Shown: positions 14,301 through 25,694, counted from the first letter of the stretch. The stretch is DNA of 64,000 nucleotides from Notospermus geniculatus (GCA_002633025.1 NMRB01000994.1:135874-199873); one strand, 5' to 3'. Program-made: numbers and translations. Notes: a model not told the origin generated them from the letters alone.

Positions 14301-17300
14301 TGCCCTCGACCAAATGAAGCAGGTGTTTGCGCCGCATCCTGATTTCTACTCTTTCTGGCCTGATAGAAGTATCGTTGATCGGGGCTTTGAATCATTTCTG
14401 TTGAGTTTTTACACCTCACTTGCTAATGCCAAGAATGGTTTGTCCCCAAAGATATTCACCAACGGCGATGTATGGGTTGACTTTGGACATGTTGTCTTTC
14501 TCGATGATGTGTTTGCCCAATCTGATGTGCCGGATATTGCCCTGGAAGTTCTACAGCAGTATCTTGACAAGCAACATCCACTTCGAGTTGCATCGATTCT
14601 GCCTCAGCATCTGAAGGCTGGCTTCTCGGGTTCAGTTAATTCCAAGATCTTCAGTCTTGCCAAGACATATACAGAGGCCATCTTACCGTATTTAAAACAG
14701 ATCGAGGGCGAAAAAAGAAACCAGTTACTCTTGTTTGCCTTGAAGCATGCGAAAAGTAATCCTCAGCTCAGCGCTCTGCTGATGGCAAATGCCTGCATTC
14801 CTGTTCAACCAACTGGTACAAAATTTGTCAAGCCAAGCGATCTCATCAGTCCAGTGGGAAGACGAGCAGGACTGTACGGGGTGAATGACAATGTTTTCCC
14901 TGTTGCATGTTTCTGTGAGCAGATATATCTTGGCATTCTGAAAGATTTGGGAATGAAGGTTGATGAATTATCATGGAATATGATCATTGAGAGAGCTAGT
15001 TCTATAAAACATGAGCAAGACGTGGAAAGAATGAAACACTGGGTTTCATATGTAGATCAGAAGCTACAAAGAGGGGATGATTCCACACCGAACTCAAGTC
15101 AGATGCGACAACTACAGGCAAGTAGATTCCTGCCAGTACTTCCAAAGCCAGAGCAATATCCAGTTCCCTGGAAAGGAGCTGGCCATCAGGGCCTTGTTGC
15201 AGCCAGTGAGGCTTATCCAAGTCATTACCAAAACCTAGTAGGGAGTACCCATGTTATTGTTGATGAGAGGACTTGCGGCTTGTCACATATACCGAGGTCG
15301 AACAAGATAAGGGAGATACTGGGACTGGCTGACAGAACTCTCCAAGTAGATGATGTTCTCATTCAACTAAAGGGTCTGTCTGAAGTCTGTATATCGCGCG
15401 AAAATACCAATGTTGTGAACGAGATTTGCAAACAGGTGTATGAGCTTTTGGAGTTGGGTTGCAATGACCATGCTGTCGCTGCAGTTATTGGGAATCGATT
15501 GAAAGGATCTAGGTGTCTCCTTGCTGATGACGTGTTCATGGAGCCGAAGCATTGTGCCAAGCAAGGCGCCAACATCCCCACCTTTCTTCATGTTGTTCAG
15601 TACCCACTCACTCATCAACAACGACTGCTCTCTGCTCTCGATGTGAAGGATGAATTCCATGGTACAGATTATGTGGAGGCCCTTCATCGGATTGGTTTCG
15701 TTGATGGGATTAAGGTTGCGAGGGATGCAGCAGAGGCCTTGCAAATGTGGTTAGCAAGGAACAATTGTACCCCAGATGAAGTCGCAAGCCAGTGTGGTAA
15801 ACCTATCCTTCTTCCAACAGAAGAGAACGCTGAAGGCTATTGGGAGCTGCTGCCTGTGTGTGATTTATGCTTGAACAAACATGATGACGCCAGCAGTCCC
15901 TCAGTAGCACCAACACCTTGGCTACGTCCCACTGTTGGGAAACAGAATATCCACTATGTCCACCAACGCATCCCAGCCATAGTTGCACAAGCCCTTGGAG
16001 TGAGGACAGATCGACAAAACGTCCTGAGCAGATTAGGAGCACCGCTCGGTCTGCCTTTTGGACAAAACGAGCCGCTTACCACACGGATTAAGGGTATTCT
16101 CAAAAATTACCCATGTAATGAAGGGGTTCTGAAGGAGTTGTTACAAAATGCCGATGATGCTGGTGCAACTGAACTCCGGTTCATTCTCGACAAACGACAA
16201 CATGGAGGGGACAGAGTGTTCAATGAAAACTGGAAAAATCTCCAGGGGCCAGCCCTTTGTGTTTACAACAACAAGCCTTTTTCAAAGAAAGACCTCAAAG
16301 GCATCTGTAGCCTTGGAGAAGGATCCAAGTCAACTGACCCCGCAAAGACAGGTCAGTATGGTATTGGCTTCAACAGTGTCTATCATCTTACAGATGTACC
16401 GAGTTTTCTCACTGATGGCCAAGAAATAGGCAGAACTCTTGGAGTACTCGATCCAAGTTGCAAGTATGCACCTGATGCCTGCCCACAGAGTCCTGGTCGC
16501 TGCTTCCAAGGCGATGACCTTCAAACAGTACAGGAAAATTTCAGAGATGTCTTCCCTGGGTACCTTGAAGACCAGATTGATCTCAGGGGAGCGACACTTT
16601 TTCGACTTCCTCTACGCAGTGGACCCATGGCAAATATATCTGAAATTAGTCAAAATGTTGTGGGTGTCAGAAGCACGGAGGCACTTCTTGAGGTATTCAA
16701 AGCAGAGATCTTCAAAAATCTTCTCTTTGTGAATTCAGTCCGCAGCATATCTTTGGAAAGTCTTGGAGGTATCCCCATGAACCCATACTCCGTCAATGTG
16801 AGCGTATCTGGTAGAGACAGCAAGGCACTGGATGACTTCAATGCATATGTAAAAAGCGTGAGTGAAGATCTACAAAGTGGCACAAAAACTCTGCAGGAAA
16901 TTCAATACAGGGATGTGACCTACACTCTTGGAATGGAGGACTCACAAGGACTGGTACAAATATGGTCAGTTTGTCAGTGCATTGGGTTACCTAAAGGATG
17001 TGCTATTCCACCAAGAATAGCACAAGCTGTAGCGTCGAAAGATTTGGCACTGCTACCAAGAGGTGGTGCCGCTCACCTTCTCGGTAGTACCCAACCAGTT
17101 ACGGGGCGCCAGATATTCTGCTTCCTACCCCTGCCCGCTCGCGAGGACACCCAACTCCCCATTCATATCAATGGTCACTTTGCGCTGGATACAGCCAGAA
17201 GAGCTCTATGGGAGGATAGCGAACAAAATCCAGGATACAGGAGCATGTGGAACAGCCTAATGATGAAGATCATATCCCAGGCGTATATTTCATTGATTGA

Positions 17301-20300
17301 CCGCGAGTGCTCCAAACTTCAGGTCAAAGCAGTTGTAACCACAGATGAGTTGCGGCAGTTCTATCGACTATTTCCAGATATTTCCAAAGTCACTTCAGCT
17401 TATCTTCAAGAACTTGTAGAGGCTTTCTATACATCTGAGCGATTCATGAACATGGCGTGTTTGGCTGTTCAAACGGACAAGGGTGAGCACATCGAAACAC
17501 GATGGTTCAGCTCCAGCAGTTGTGTGCAAGGCGAAGCATTTTTTGATGACCTTAGCCCAACATTGGTTAGAGTAACCAGGTATGAGCAGCAACCCCTATA
17601 CAGATCCATTGACCCGACTCCGGCTTCACAGGGAGCACGCACCACCACTGAAGTGGTGGATTGGTTTCATTCATCGACAACTATCCTTTGTAGACTTGGC
17701 TTCAACCTATTGTGCGCTCCACAGTTCATCTACAGGGCACTCCGTAAGCTGAAAATTGGTGTCTGTAAAGTCGAACCAAAGACGGTATTGGAGTACCTCT
17801 ACAACTACAAGATGCAGACAGATTGCACACTGCAACACCTTCCTACCCTTGTGACGGACTCAGCATTTCATGATGTAATGTCTGTAGTTGTATTGACAAA
17901 ATATTGCTACCAGGGGCAAGACCAAGCAAGGGAAGAGGCAACAAAGTCATTGGTTGGGCTACCACTGTGCGTATCTTGTGATGGAATGTTACAAGAGTTT
18001 TCTTCAACCAGTCCACTGTTTCATCCAAGGTTTTCCTCTTTGGCTCCACACTGCGCAGGGCACTTTGTTGATGAGGACGTTTTCTTTGCCCTCCCTCGTA
18101 ATATCCGTGAGAAAGAACCGATTGCATTGATACCGCTAACGATTAAGAAACTGGCTCCATTTCTGCCTTCACAATATAGGGATCACCGGGAAGAATACAG
18201 GATCGTTTGGGCTCCATTTGCTGAACCTATAAGGAAAGCATGGATAGAGAAGATGTGGGAATTGATCAATCATGATGTCAATGAGGTCTACAAGAAGCAC
18301 AAAAAATTCAGGGACGCCAGAGAGTACGCAATCAAGCGACTTGAACCCTTGAGGGAATATTGCATCATACCAGCACATGACACTGCTACGAAGACGCACT
18401 ATCTGTACCAACTGAAGTATGCAAGATGTGTTAGAAGTCCTCCCGACTACCAACCTTGTTACTCCCGTGATATTTCAACTCTTTTGGCATATATTGGAAT
18501 CCCTGAACTCTCAACACTCGTGGCCACTTTTACCCACACCTCACTGAAGCGGTCTCTGCCAAAAGAAATAGTGTCGCACTCTGATGATCCACACGGCATA
18601 CTCTATGCACTGTGGATGCTTTTGCAACAACCAGCATGTGCCGAACACTTCTGCAGAGTATCAGCGGTGGAGGCCAATGCCCTCAAAATGAGAGAATACT
18701 TAGCTGGGCCATTCAAAAGGAAGTGCACATCTGAAGAGGCAGCATATTTGCGTGCGTTACCAATACATCAGCTAGTGAACGGGAGCATTGGTCCTCTGAA
18801 TGAGTATGGATGCTACTTAGTTCCTCCAGGAATTCCAAAAGCGGGCCTGGACAACTGGTACTCCAATGGCTCACACGAAAAGTTCATATTCCTTACAGGC
18901 ACTGATGTTGACAGAATGTACAAAACGCTTGGTGCAGTTGAGATGACTGTAGTAGACCTCTATGTTCAGCTGATCCTAAAGGAAATAAGTTTCCTACAGT
19001 TTCTGAATAAGAAGGAGCAGCTGGAACACCTCGATTATATCAGTGAAAACGTCCTTCCATATCTAAGGGAGTCAAGCGAAGAGTACAAAGCCCTGGTTGC
19101 ATCCCTTCAAAGGTTGCCATTCCTTGAGAATTCAGACGGTGTCCAATCCTTGGCTAAAGAGTTCTTCAACCCAAACATCGAACTTTTTAGAGCCATGGAA
19201 ACAAGCTTCCCTCCGAAGAGATTCTGTACTGACAAACGACTTGAGCTACTAAAACTGTGCGGGATGAAGTATGATGTGACCGGAGCAGATCTTGTCACGT
19301 TCGCTGAGAGAATAGAAAACGAAGCAAAACAGAACCCCACGACAACAACAGAGGAAAATGCAAAACTGATCTGTCAGGAACTTGAAAATCAAGAAAAAAA
19401 TATTCTGTTTCAACTGAAGGATGTTGCCTTTTTGCCGATAGGGAGAGTCCCAGCTGAGTACTCACGATTTCACCCTCAGTACCACCTAGAAAATGAAAGA
19501 CGCACATATGTTGCATTCCAACATGTCCAAGGAAGCTGCTTGTACGAAAACTTTGAGCTCTGTTGGACGGTATCTCCCATTCTCCCTTCCTGGATTGGGC
19601 TATTGGTGACCGTTCAAAATCTTCAGACCCTTGGCGTCGAATATCCTGTCTCGTTGGGAACTGCAGTAAAACACTGTATCCAAATCACACGCCGTCAATC
19701 TCGGTTCAACCTGCAGCATCAGCAACCATCATTCATCACAACTCTAATGGACGACATTTATATGCACCTTGGAGTACCCCTGAGCGGGTACTCCAAGGGC
19801 TCACACGAGAAGTCAAAGACTGCGGGAGTTGAAGGGCTGAAGAAACTTGCCAATGAACCCTGTGTGTGGATAGAAAATTGGAGTTGTTTCGTTTTCCCTT
19901 GGCAAGTAGTAATGTCCTTGCACAAAGCTGAGCAAATATTGCCATATCTTCACAAACTCCCCAATGAATTGTTGAAGTATATTGATGTTCTGGAGGCCAT
20001 TGGTGTGGAGACAGAAATCAGTTACAATCACTACGTGATGGTCCTCAAGATGATAAAAGATGAAGTTGGAGATATGGATCTTGAGTCTGATATCAATAAG
20101 TTGACAGCTGCTTCAACAGCCATCAACCAGTGCCTGAGTTTGGTGTGCAAGCAAGAAAAGATCGACTGCAATATGCCATTGTTCCTCTTGAGCCGGGAGA
20201 GGAAATTGGTCAGGTCTTCTGATTTGTACTATGTGGACACGCCCAGTTTGGAATGGAGGATAAAGGGAGTCAGTTTGCCTGTTTCCCTTCTACATCCAAT

Positions 20301-23034
20301 CGATGGAGATTTGATAAAGCTTCGGCACCTGGACATCAGAAGGATACCGGAGTCCATTCGACCTAAAAAGCTTTCCAACCTAGTGGAGGAATGCGTTGTT
20401 GAGGGTTCGTTGGTTTCCATCCCCAATAGAGGTGATGATGCAGACAATTGGTTTAGACATCTCATTGAAAATGATGACTTCTGTGCAGGACTGCAGAGGC
20501 TGCTTCATCACGACGCGTTGGAACAAAATGATGTTGCTGACTTTGATGAGAACTGGTCACTGTTGCTGAATCATCTGATGGGGATAGAGTTTCATTATGT
20601 AGAGAAAATAGTCACCGTCTTGAAGTTAAAGAATGGAGATGTTTTTCCTGGGACAGAGAGCAAACATGAAAAACTCCACGTCGAGATGACAGGTACCGGA
20701 TGCTGTGTGTATATTGTGCGGGACATCAGCAACAGGGAAGGAGGCCGACATATGGCTCAAACAAGCGAGATTCAGAAGTATGCCCAACTCCTCGAAGATA
20801 TCGCAAGAAAGTGCTTTCCATCCGTTTCAAAGGAAAGAGCAAACATCATTGAATTTTTATTGTGGATAGGCCTACCCACGCATGAGATATCCGGTTATCT
20901 TGATAAACAAGACATCATGGTGTACGGAGGGACATTTCTCAGAATGGCACCGGAACTCGGGAGCTTCATACCGCTAAGCAAACACTGCTTGCTGACTCCA
21001 GATTTCCTGCAGTTCTTTCCTGATGAATTCATTGGATTTGAGCTTGATGACCCCCTCAACTACGGACAGGAAGGAAGAGCAACTTACATCTATGCGAAGG
21101 TTGTGACGGTGTGTCCACATGATAAGACCAGAACAATAACGCATCGACAGTACGTCATCGACATTGGCGGAAGAAAGGTCACGGTCTTTTCCTCGTCAAT
21201 GTATAAGCTTTCGGGACCAGCACTTAAACCCTCCCAGGAGGGACCTGAAGAACAGGACGTTGGGAAAATAGGGGAGCAAATTGATGCTGATCTGAATTAC
21301 GCATTTTGTAAAATGGACGAGGAAGATAGAAACCGCGTCCTGAAACGGATGGTATTGCAATGGCAGCCTGTGAATAACCCGGGACAGGAGGACGTTGCGA
21401 AGGAGATCCTAAGATTTATGGACGATAGAATCAAGCGGATAGAGGATGACGCTAACAGGTCTAGGAGATCACGGGGTGGGGCCAGCGCAACTAAGTGGTA
21501 TGGTGTGGAGCATATTTCCTCGTATGCTTCACGGCGTGCACGAGAGCAGAGAGAAGGAATCCAGAAACAAAGACAATGGTTGCAGTCCAATGATCGAGCT
21601 AGGAAAGGTCTTGGTAACCATGCTGACTACTCCTATCTGTGGGATAGTCGCCGATGGTATCGACAAGCCAGGAGAGACTTTGAAGCCTCTACCAATGATG
21701 ACACCAACCACGACTACGAATGGGCACTCTACAAATGTCATCAGGTAAGTCGACATAATGCTTAAGCCGCCCATACACGTTCAATATTATTGCACAATAT
21801 GGGGCCCAAATAGGGGCGCTGTGCTTCTGGCACGACGGGTGGAAGAAAGATTGGCAATAATATTGCCCATTTTGGTCCTCATATTGTGCAATAATATTGA
21901 ACGTGTATGGGCGGCTTTAAAATAGAGTGAGATCTATTAAGACCGCCCATCCTCACAGATGGGAGGTCTTCCTTGATTTCACTGATTTTCTCTCTCTGGA
22001 TCTCTCTCTCCTCATCCAATTCTGTATTGTCCCCAAGATAACTCAATAAATACACCTAGTATCAAGATGTCATTGCCTATGATTTGTGGATATGTGCCAA
22101 AGGCAGGCCAAGTTCGTTTCCTGGCTTCATCCGAAAATGATAAAGCACAGATGCTTGATCGGCAGCGTTTACCCGCCGGATAATCACCCGTGGTTAACTT
22201 TCCTTTGTCTAGCTGCAGGAGGACAAAAGAAAAATTTGAACAACCTACAGGCCTTGTTTAGAGTCATTCAACTCTTTTATTCGATCCTCCTGCACGTAAA
22301 CGCAGGAATGTTAACCGCCTGTGGTTATCCTGTGGGTTAATGCTGTCGATCAAGCAGCGTACAAGGTAGCAATACAATGGTTTTCTAGGCCCTTAACCTG
22401 AATAACTATGAATTTACACGCGTGTTGGCCTAACCGCGCTTCGTAAATACGGCCCATTGTCTTTTCTATTTGATCATGAACAGGGCTTATGAAATTTTTA
22501 GGAGTTTAAAGGGGGTACAGGACGTTTGCATGAAAATGAATCAGATAGGGGTCGTTACACATCCACCAGTCGACTGGCAGTGAACTTGCATTATAAACTG
22601 AGTTTATTGCAAACTCTTTCAATTTTGTAGGCCTCCGTCATGTACTCCGTATTTTTCTTAACTTTCAGGCCAAAGAACTGGAGCGTAACGCTGAGCCCGT
22701 ACCCGCGCCTGTTGCTGTAGTGACCCCTTCCCCAGCCAAGAGGCACCAGGTTGTACAAGGTGGTGTAGAAGACGACGATGGCGAACTTTGCAGGATTTGT
22801 GGGGACGGTACTAACCGATCATTTTGGATTGGTTGCGGCCATAAAAATGCGGTCACTAAGCGCAAAACTTGCAAGTTCTGGGTGCACCAGAACTGCATAA
22901 ACCTCTACTTTGATGATGAGAGCGAAATAGGCAGGCTGCCTTTTTTCTGTCCGCGCCACAAACCGACTTCGACGGGAAAGCCAAAAAAGAAAAGAAGTGG
23001 TTATTTTACAATGCTTGCCGAATACAGAAATTAG
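2211..23034 (+). CDS. Sacsin-like giant protein, seven exons, three ATPase repeats
   Basis: Exons are 2211-2306, 4720-4830, 6177-6324, 8059-9319, 9491-9756, 10769-21744 and 22669-23034. They have AG/GT borders and compatible phases and total 13224 nt (4407 aa plus stop). Sacsin family proteins are cytosolic chaperone-like giants built of SIRPT repeats, each starting with an Hsp90-like GHKL ATPase fold. Three are visible: the ELIQNAED box in exon 2 (about residue 33) with GRFGLGFKSVFHLT in exon 3; ELIQNADDAGATE at about residue 1386 with GKFGLGFNVVYNVTDVPSF; ELLQNADDAGATE at about residue 2417 with GQYGIGFNSVYHLTDVPSF. The length is close to human sacsin (about 4.6k aa). There is no N-terminal ubiquitin-like domain: the ORF starts directly at repeat 1, though a missed upstream exon is possible. 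The C-terminus has a J-like segment lacking HPD, a partial HEPN helix and a PHD-like finger. It is a sacsin-like paralogue rather than a proven SACS orthologue. Confidence 0.88.
2331..3006. mobile_element. Inverted-repeat element with GTTAAC palindrome array (intron 1)
   Basis: The ends are imperfect inverted repeats: CTTGACCA, GACA, ATGGGTG on the left and CACCCAATGA, TTGTC, TGGTCAAG on the right. The interior is a degenerate series of short palindromes built on GTTAAC and TAGTTAACTA spaced about 10-30 bp apart. It has no coding sequence and no clear target duplication. Confidence 0.6.
3100..4450. repeat. Minisatellite, unit CTTGAAACAAAAGAGCTTGG..., split by an insertion
   Basis: Degenerate units of about 40-50 bp, containing CTTGATACAAAAGAGCTTGGCC and CATTGCTCATA, lie at 3120-3185 and continue at 4037-4450. 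The 845 bp between are a separate inverted-repeat element. Confidence 0.75.
3190..4034. mobile_element. 845-bp inverted-repeat element (intron 1)
   Basis: It starts GGGCCGTATTCATAAAGGGTG and ends with the near-perfect reverse complement ACCCTTTATGAATATGGCCC. It splits a minisatellite. A related end (TAAATACGGCCCA) is seen near 22446. The interior has no recognisable transposase. Confidence 0.75.
4720..4830 (+). CDS. Exon 2: N-box of first ATPase repeat
   Basis: The acceptor is a pyrimidine tract ending ttttcaag. The 37 codons begin ELIQNAEDSNAKCVKFLYD, the ATP/Mg-binding N-box of the GHKL fold with its Asn. The donor is gtgctt, a weaker non-GTAAG site. Phase is 0 at both ends. Confidence 0.85.
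5500..5690 (+). repeat. Partial copy of the dispersed repeat in intron 2
   Basis: Shares ACCAATTAGG, AATGAGTT.AAGCATGTTAC, CTGATGAAGGGTTA and CAGTCCAGCCTCGGTGTTA in the same order with 6640-6815, with many substitutions. Confidence 0.7.
6177..6324 (+). CDS. Exon 3: glycine-rich ATP lid of first repeat
   Basis: The acceptor is ctttaag at 6176. The exon codes for ALYAYNDATFTETDFRNLL and then VGRFGLGFKSVFHLT, the G-rich ATP-lid motif of sacsin-type repeats. The donor is gtaaga at 6325. One base carries over, and with exon 4 it completes a Glu codon in the T-E-L-P-T-L-L-S-G stretch that parallels TDVPSFLSG of the family. Confidence 0.87.
6409..6830 (+). repeat. Dispersed repeat, copy in intron 3
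   Basis: This segment recurs as its reverse complement at about 30505-30780, sharing long stretches such as ACCAATTAGGCA/TGCCTAATTAGT and CTCGACAAGA. Its right part recurs directly at about 5500-5690 (GATGAAGGGTTA, TCCAGCCTCGGTGTTA). It is non-coding and of unknown class. Confidence 0.75.
7027..7530. mobile_element. 504-bp MITE, TTA target duplication (intron 3)
   Basis: The termini AGCCTAGCGCACATCGACCT and its inverted copy at 7503-7530 extend into TGCGACTG/CAGTCGCA. Both sides are flanked by TTA (7024-7026 and 7531-7533), the 3-bp duplication typical of PIF/Harbinger. Internally it is rich in CAACGG/GGCAAC short repeats, without a transposase. Confidence 0.8.
8059..9319 (+). CDS. Exon 4: body of first sacsin repeat
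   Basis: The acceptor is ttttacag. The exon gives about 420 codons including FRGKFQGY, TIFRFPLRK and the late motif HIFCFLPLPI, all typical landmarks following the ATPase core in sacsin repeats. The donor is gtaagt after GAAAA, leaving two bases that exon 5 completes. Confidence 0.87.
9491..9756 (+). CDS. Exon 5 of sacsin-like gene
   Basis: The acceptor is ctgttctcag. Coding YSREEKLCLLRYLLGED and LELLPLSDGTFATFG resembles the helical spacer motifs that recur after each sacsin ATPase unit. The donor is gtaaat. One base carries over to exon 6. Confidence 0.83.
10769..21744 (+). CDS. Exon 6: giant 10,976-nt exon with repeats 2 and 3
   Basis: A single open exon of about 3658 codons; vertebrate SACS likewise carries most of its coding in one giant exon. 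It holds the second ATPase unit (from about 12985, N-box at 13042) and the third (from about 16078, N-box at 16135), each followed by the FCHLPLP/FCFLPLP landmark. Towards the end DEEDRNRVLKRMVLQWQP aligns with the DnaJ-like region of sacsin, but HPD is replaced by Q4160-P-V. The final codons, about 21640-21744, match the first helix of a HEPN domain (WYRQARRDFEAS, then EWALYKCHQ). The donor is gtaagt. Without splicing, the frame stops at 21765, in a codon overlapping the TTAA of an inserted MITE. Confidence 0.92.
21766..21916. mobile_element. 151-bp MITE with TTAA duplication (intron 6)
   Basis: The ends GCCGCCCATACACGTTCAAT and inverted ATTGAACGTGTATGGGCGGC run about 40 bp. They are flanked by TTAA at 21762-21765 and 21917-21920, a piggyBac-type target. 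It sits 17 bp from the exon 6 donor. Confidence 0.85.
22153..22355. mobile_element. Foldback repeat in intron 6
   Basis: GCTTGATCGGCAGCGTTTAC at the left pairs with the inverted right end GTTAATGCTGTCGATCAAGC. Further paired blocks (GTGGTTAAC/GTTAACCGC, CAGGAGGA/TCCTCCTG) continue inwards. No target duplication identified. Confidence 0.6.
22669..23034 (+). CDS. Exon 7: PHD-like zinc finger, C-terminus
   Basis: The strong acceptor tttttcttaactttcag is in phase 0 with exon 6. The 121 codons contain an Ala/Pro-rich linker and then CRICGDG, WIGCGH, TCKFWVHQNC and FFCPRH. This Cys/His spacing is that of a PHD-type treble-clef binding two zincs, with a basic tail and stop TAG. A HEPN continuation would be expected here instead. 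LINE ORF1 proteins can carry PHD fingers and a LINE starts about 100 bp downstream, so this may be an exonised LINE piece, or LINE sequence joined only in this model. Transcript data would decide. Confidence 0.6.
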   Translation, partial: AKELERNAEPVPAPVAVVTPSPAKRHQVVQGGVEDDDGELCRICGDGTNRSFWIGCGHKNAVTKRKTCKFWVHQNCINLYFDDESEIGRLPFFCPRHKPTSTGKPKKKRSGYFTMLAEYRN

Positions 23035-23130
23035 TCTTAGATGGCAAGCCAACAATAATGAATATTCATGACCACCGATCAGTATAGGCCAATGATAATT
23101 AAGGCCTAATAATCATTAATTAGACCCCAT

Positions 23131-24080
23131 CCACGAAGATAAGGACTGAGGAGGAAGCGAATGCAACGGATATGATACAGGCCTTGTCGAAGCTTGATAG
23201 GATTGACAAGATGCCTATAGTAACGATAAATGCGCTAGACCTGGGGCTTATACCAAGGTCCCATCCTGAAGAACTGAATGATATTTCCTCTGTTGACCGC
23301 TTGGCTAGGCTTGAGAAAAAATGTGAACGCATGGAGGAGAATATAGGTACTAATGAAAGTCTGATTAAACGCCTGAAAGAATCGAAGGCAAAATGTGATG
23401 ATGCGTTGAAAGATACACGCGTGACTGAGATCAGTGAGAACGCTGAAAAGGAGGTTGATAGGATGCCTGAGGTACGTGTTGAGAGCTCAGTTTGGGATGG
23501 AAACCTGACAGAGTGAAAACTAATGCTGAGGAAAATACGTTCAGCCACATCTATGCTGCTAGACCTACCCCTCACTCAAGCTCACGTGGCAGAGGTAGAG
23601 GGCGTGGTGGTGCTGGGTATCAGGTTCAAAATCGCCTTGCTGCTCAACCGGTACTGAGGTTGCGTGGTAGCACAAGATCTCTTGATGCGAGTAGTGTTGA
23701 CTCTGAAGGCTTTAAATTGCCGCGACACGAGATTAAGAAAATGAAAAGGGATGAAAGAAGACGCCAGAATATCGTAGTTGGAAAATCGGTTAGCAACATT
23801 GGCATAAAGGGGCCCCTGATCCCAATAGAGACTTATTCATATTCCGCTTGGACAAAGACACTAATGATGATGACTTAAGAGCATACATTAAATCCAAGAA
23901 CTTTGATGTCAGAGGTTTTGAGTGTAAATCCCATGAACAATCCCGTTACAAGTCATACAGGTTAACTGTTCCGAAGTCTCAATTCAAGCTGTTGTTTGAC
24001 GAGGCATTATGGAGGGTGTCAGCGTGAGAAAATATGTCTCCCCACCTATTAAGGGGGATGCAAATGATAAGTCAGAATGA
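23131..24080 (+). pseudogene. LINE (CR1/L2-like) ORF1, frameshifted
   Basis: After a stop near 23130 a frame reads into a charged helical segment (IDKMPIVTINALDLG, then SVDRLARLEKKCERMEENIG), the coiled coil of LINE ORF1. An Arg/Gly stretch and the C-terminal block LFIFRLDKDT, DEALW and VSVRKYVSPP follow in other frames. At least three frame changes (around 23490, 23815 and 24010) show the copy is dead. LINE ORF1 binds element RNA. The 5' boundary is unclear: the PHD-like ORF directly upstream may have belonged to it. Confidence 0.75.
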
Positions 24081-24084
24081 TGAG

Positions 24085-25694
24085 CTGTGTATCTTATGTC
24101 CTGTTACTGTCTGTAATATTACTCATGGCATCCCAGAACTGTGCAGCCCATAGCGGTCAGGGTACTCCTCCTGATGTACCTGTTCATGTAGTGGACGTTC
24201 AGTCACTTCAAGTAGGCAATGAAAAACTCTCCGTTGCTTCGTACAATTCCCAGGGGTCTGGGCCAGGGAGAATTGAATATATAAATGACCTAATACAGGA
24301 GTATGACTTTGTGTTTATTCAGGAGACTTGGTTATTTGTGAGTGAAACTACCAAATATGAGAATTCCTTAAAAAATGCAACGGTCCATGCGATTTCTGGC
24401 ATGATTGAATCTGAATACCTCCGTGGCAGGCCGTATGGCGGTGTTGCGATCGCCTGGAGAAAGAATCTGAAACACAAAGTCACACGTCTTGTACGTGGTG
24501 GTTGTAGAAGGGCGTGTGCCATCATTTTGGAAATGAATGGTCAGAAAGTATTGTTATGTTGTGTGTATATGCCTACTGACAAGTATCACGCGGAATATGT
24601 TGAGGTCTTGGATTATCTGTCAGAAATTATCTCGACACACATGATCCAGTGAGAATTATTATAGGCGGAGATTTTAATGTTGACATCTCCAGAGATGATG
24701 TAAACCTAAGGGCGCTCCGAAGGTTCCTTGAGAGAGAATCACTTCTCCTTGGAACATCTTTCAAAGACATTGATTATACATTTGAAAGTAAAATAAGTGG
24801 GGCCAGGTCGAAGATAGATTACTTCCTTTTATCCGATTATATGTTCAATTCTTTAGTAGAACATAAGGTACACCATGACGTGGATAACCTTTCTGACCAC
24901 TCTTGCATATCAATAACATGTGATCTCCCTACTGAGTATGTTAGAGTTGAGAAGAGAAATCAAGTTGCTAGAGGCCCGATGTGGGGTAATGCCTCTGCTG
25001 AGGAGATTGATCAGTACAAATCTAATCTTGATAGGCTGTTGGAGAATATCATTATTCCGGATACTCTGGTTTCTTGCCAAAATCTCTTCTGCAAAGAACA
25101 TGATGATTGCATCGAACATTTATATGATCAGATAGTTGAAGCCTGTGTATCAGCAGAAAAATCATGCATTCCTCAGTACGACAGTGGGGTAAAAGGAGCT
25201 GATAGTCGGATGAGAGGTTGGAATGAAACGGTGAAACCGGCGAGGGAGAAGGCCCTGTTCTGGCACAACCTCTGGAAGAGTGTTGGTGCTCCAAGACAGG
25301 GGGCGGTGGCCGACGTTAGAAGGGCAACCCGGGCGAAATATCACCTGGAAATTAGAAATCAGAAAAAAGCTAATAAACAACGCGAAAGTAACCAATTGGG
25401 TGAATCTCTCCTCGATTCCAACTCTCGCTCCTTTTGGTCCAGAGTGAATAAGATCAAAGGAAAAGCCTCAACACTTGCCAATGTGGTTGATAACAAGGTT
25501 GATAGGGCTGACATAGCTGATGTTTTTGCAGAGAAATACGAGGCACTTTACTCATCTGTATCATACGACAATGACGAAATGAGTACCTTGTTAGATGAAA
25601 TTAATGCCAAAATTGTGCATCCGGAACATCACACTATGTGTGAAAACCATGTGATAACACGTGATGAAGTTAAAAATGCGATCATGTTACTTAA
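24085..25694 (+). pseudogene. LINE ORF2 endonuclease part, frameshift and gap
   Basis: An AP-endonuclease-like domain: LSVASYNSQG, VFIQETWL, RPYGGVAIAWR, and, in a second frame after about 24645, IIIGGDFNVD, SKIDYFLLS and LSDHSCISI. These cover the Asn, Glu, Asp and His landmarks of the EEP fold that nicks target DNA. A helical linker leads towards reverse transcriptase (SFWSRVNKIKG, then ITRDEVKNAI), where the gap at 25695 begins. The frame break between the two halves shows it is inactive. In CR1/L2 elements, ORF2 also codes for reverse transcriptase, missing here. Confidence 0.85.

Noticed and set aside
24077-24160. Signal-peptide-like hydrophobic start of the LINE ORF2 frame
   Set aside because: The hydrophobic stretch comes from a frame change between ORF1 and ORF2; the endonuclease begins after it.
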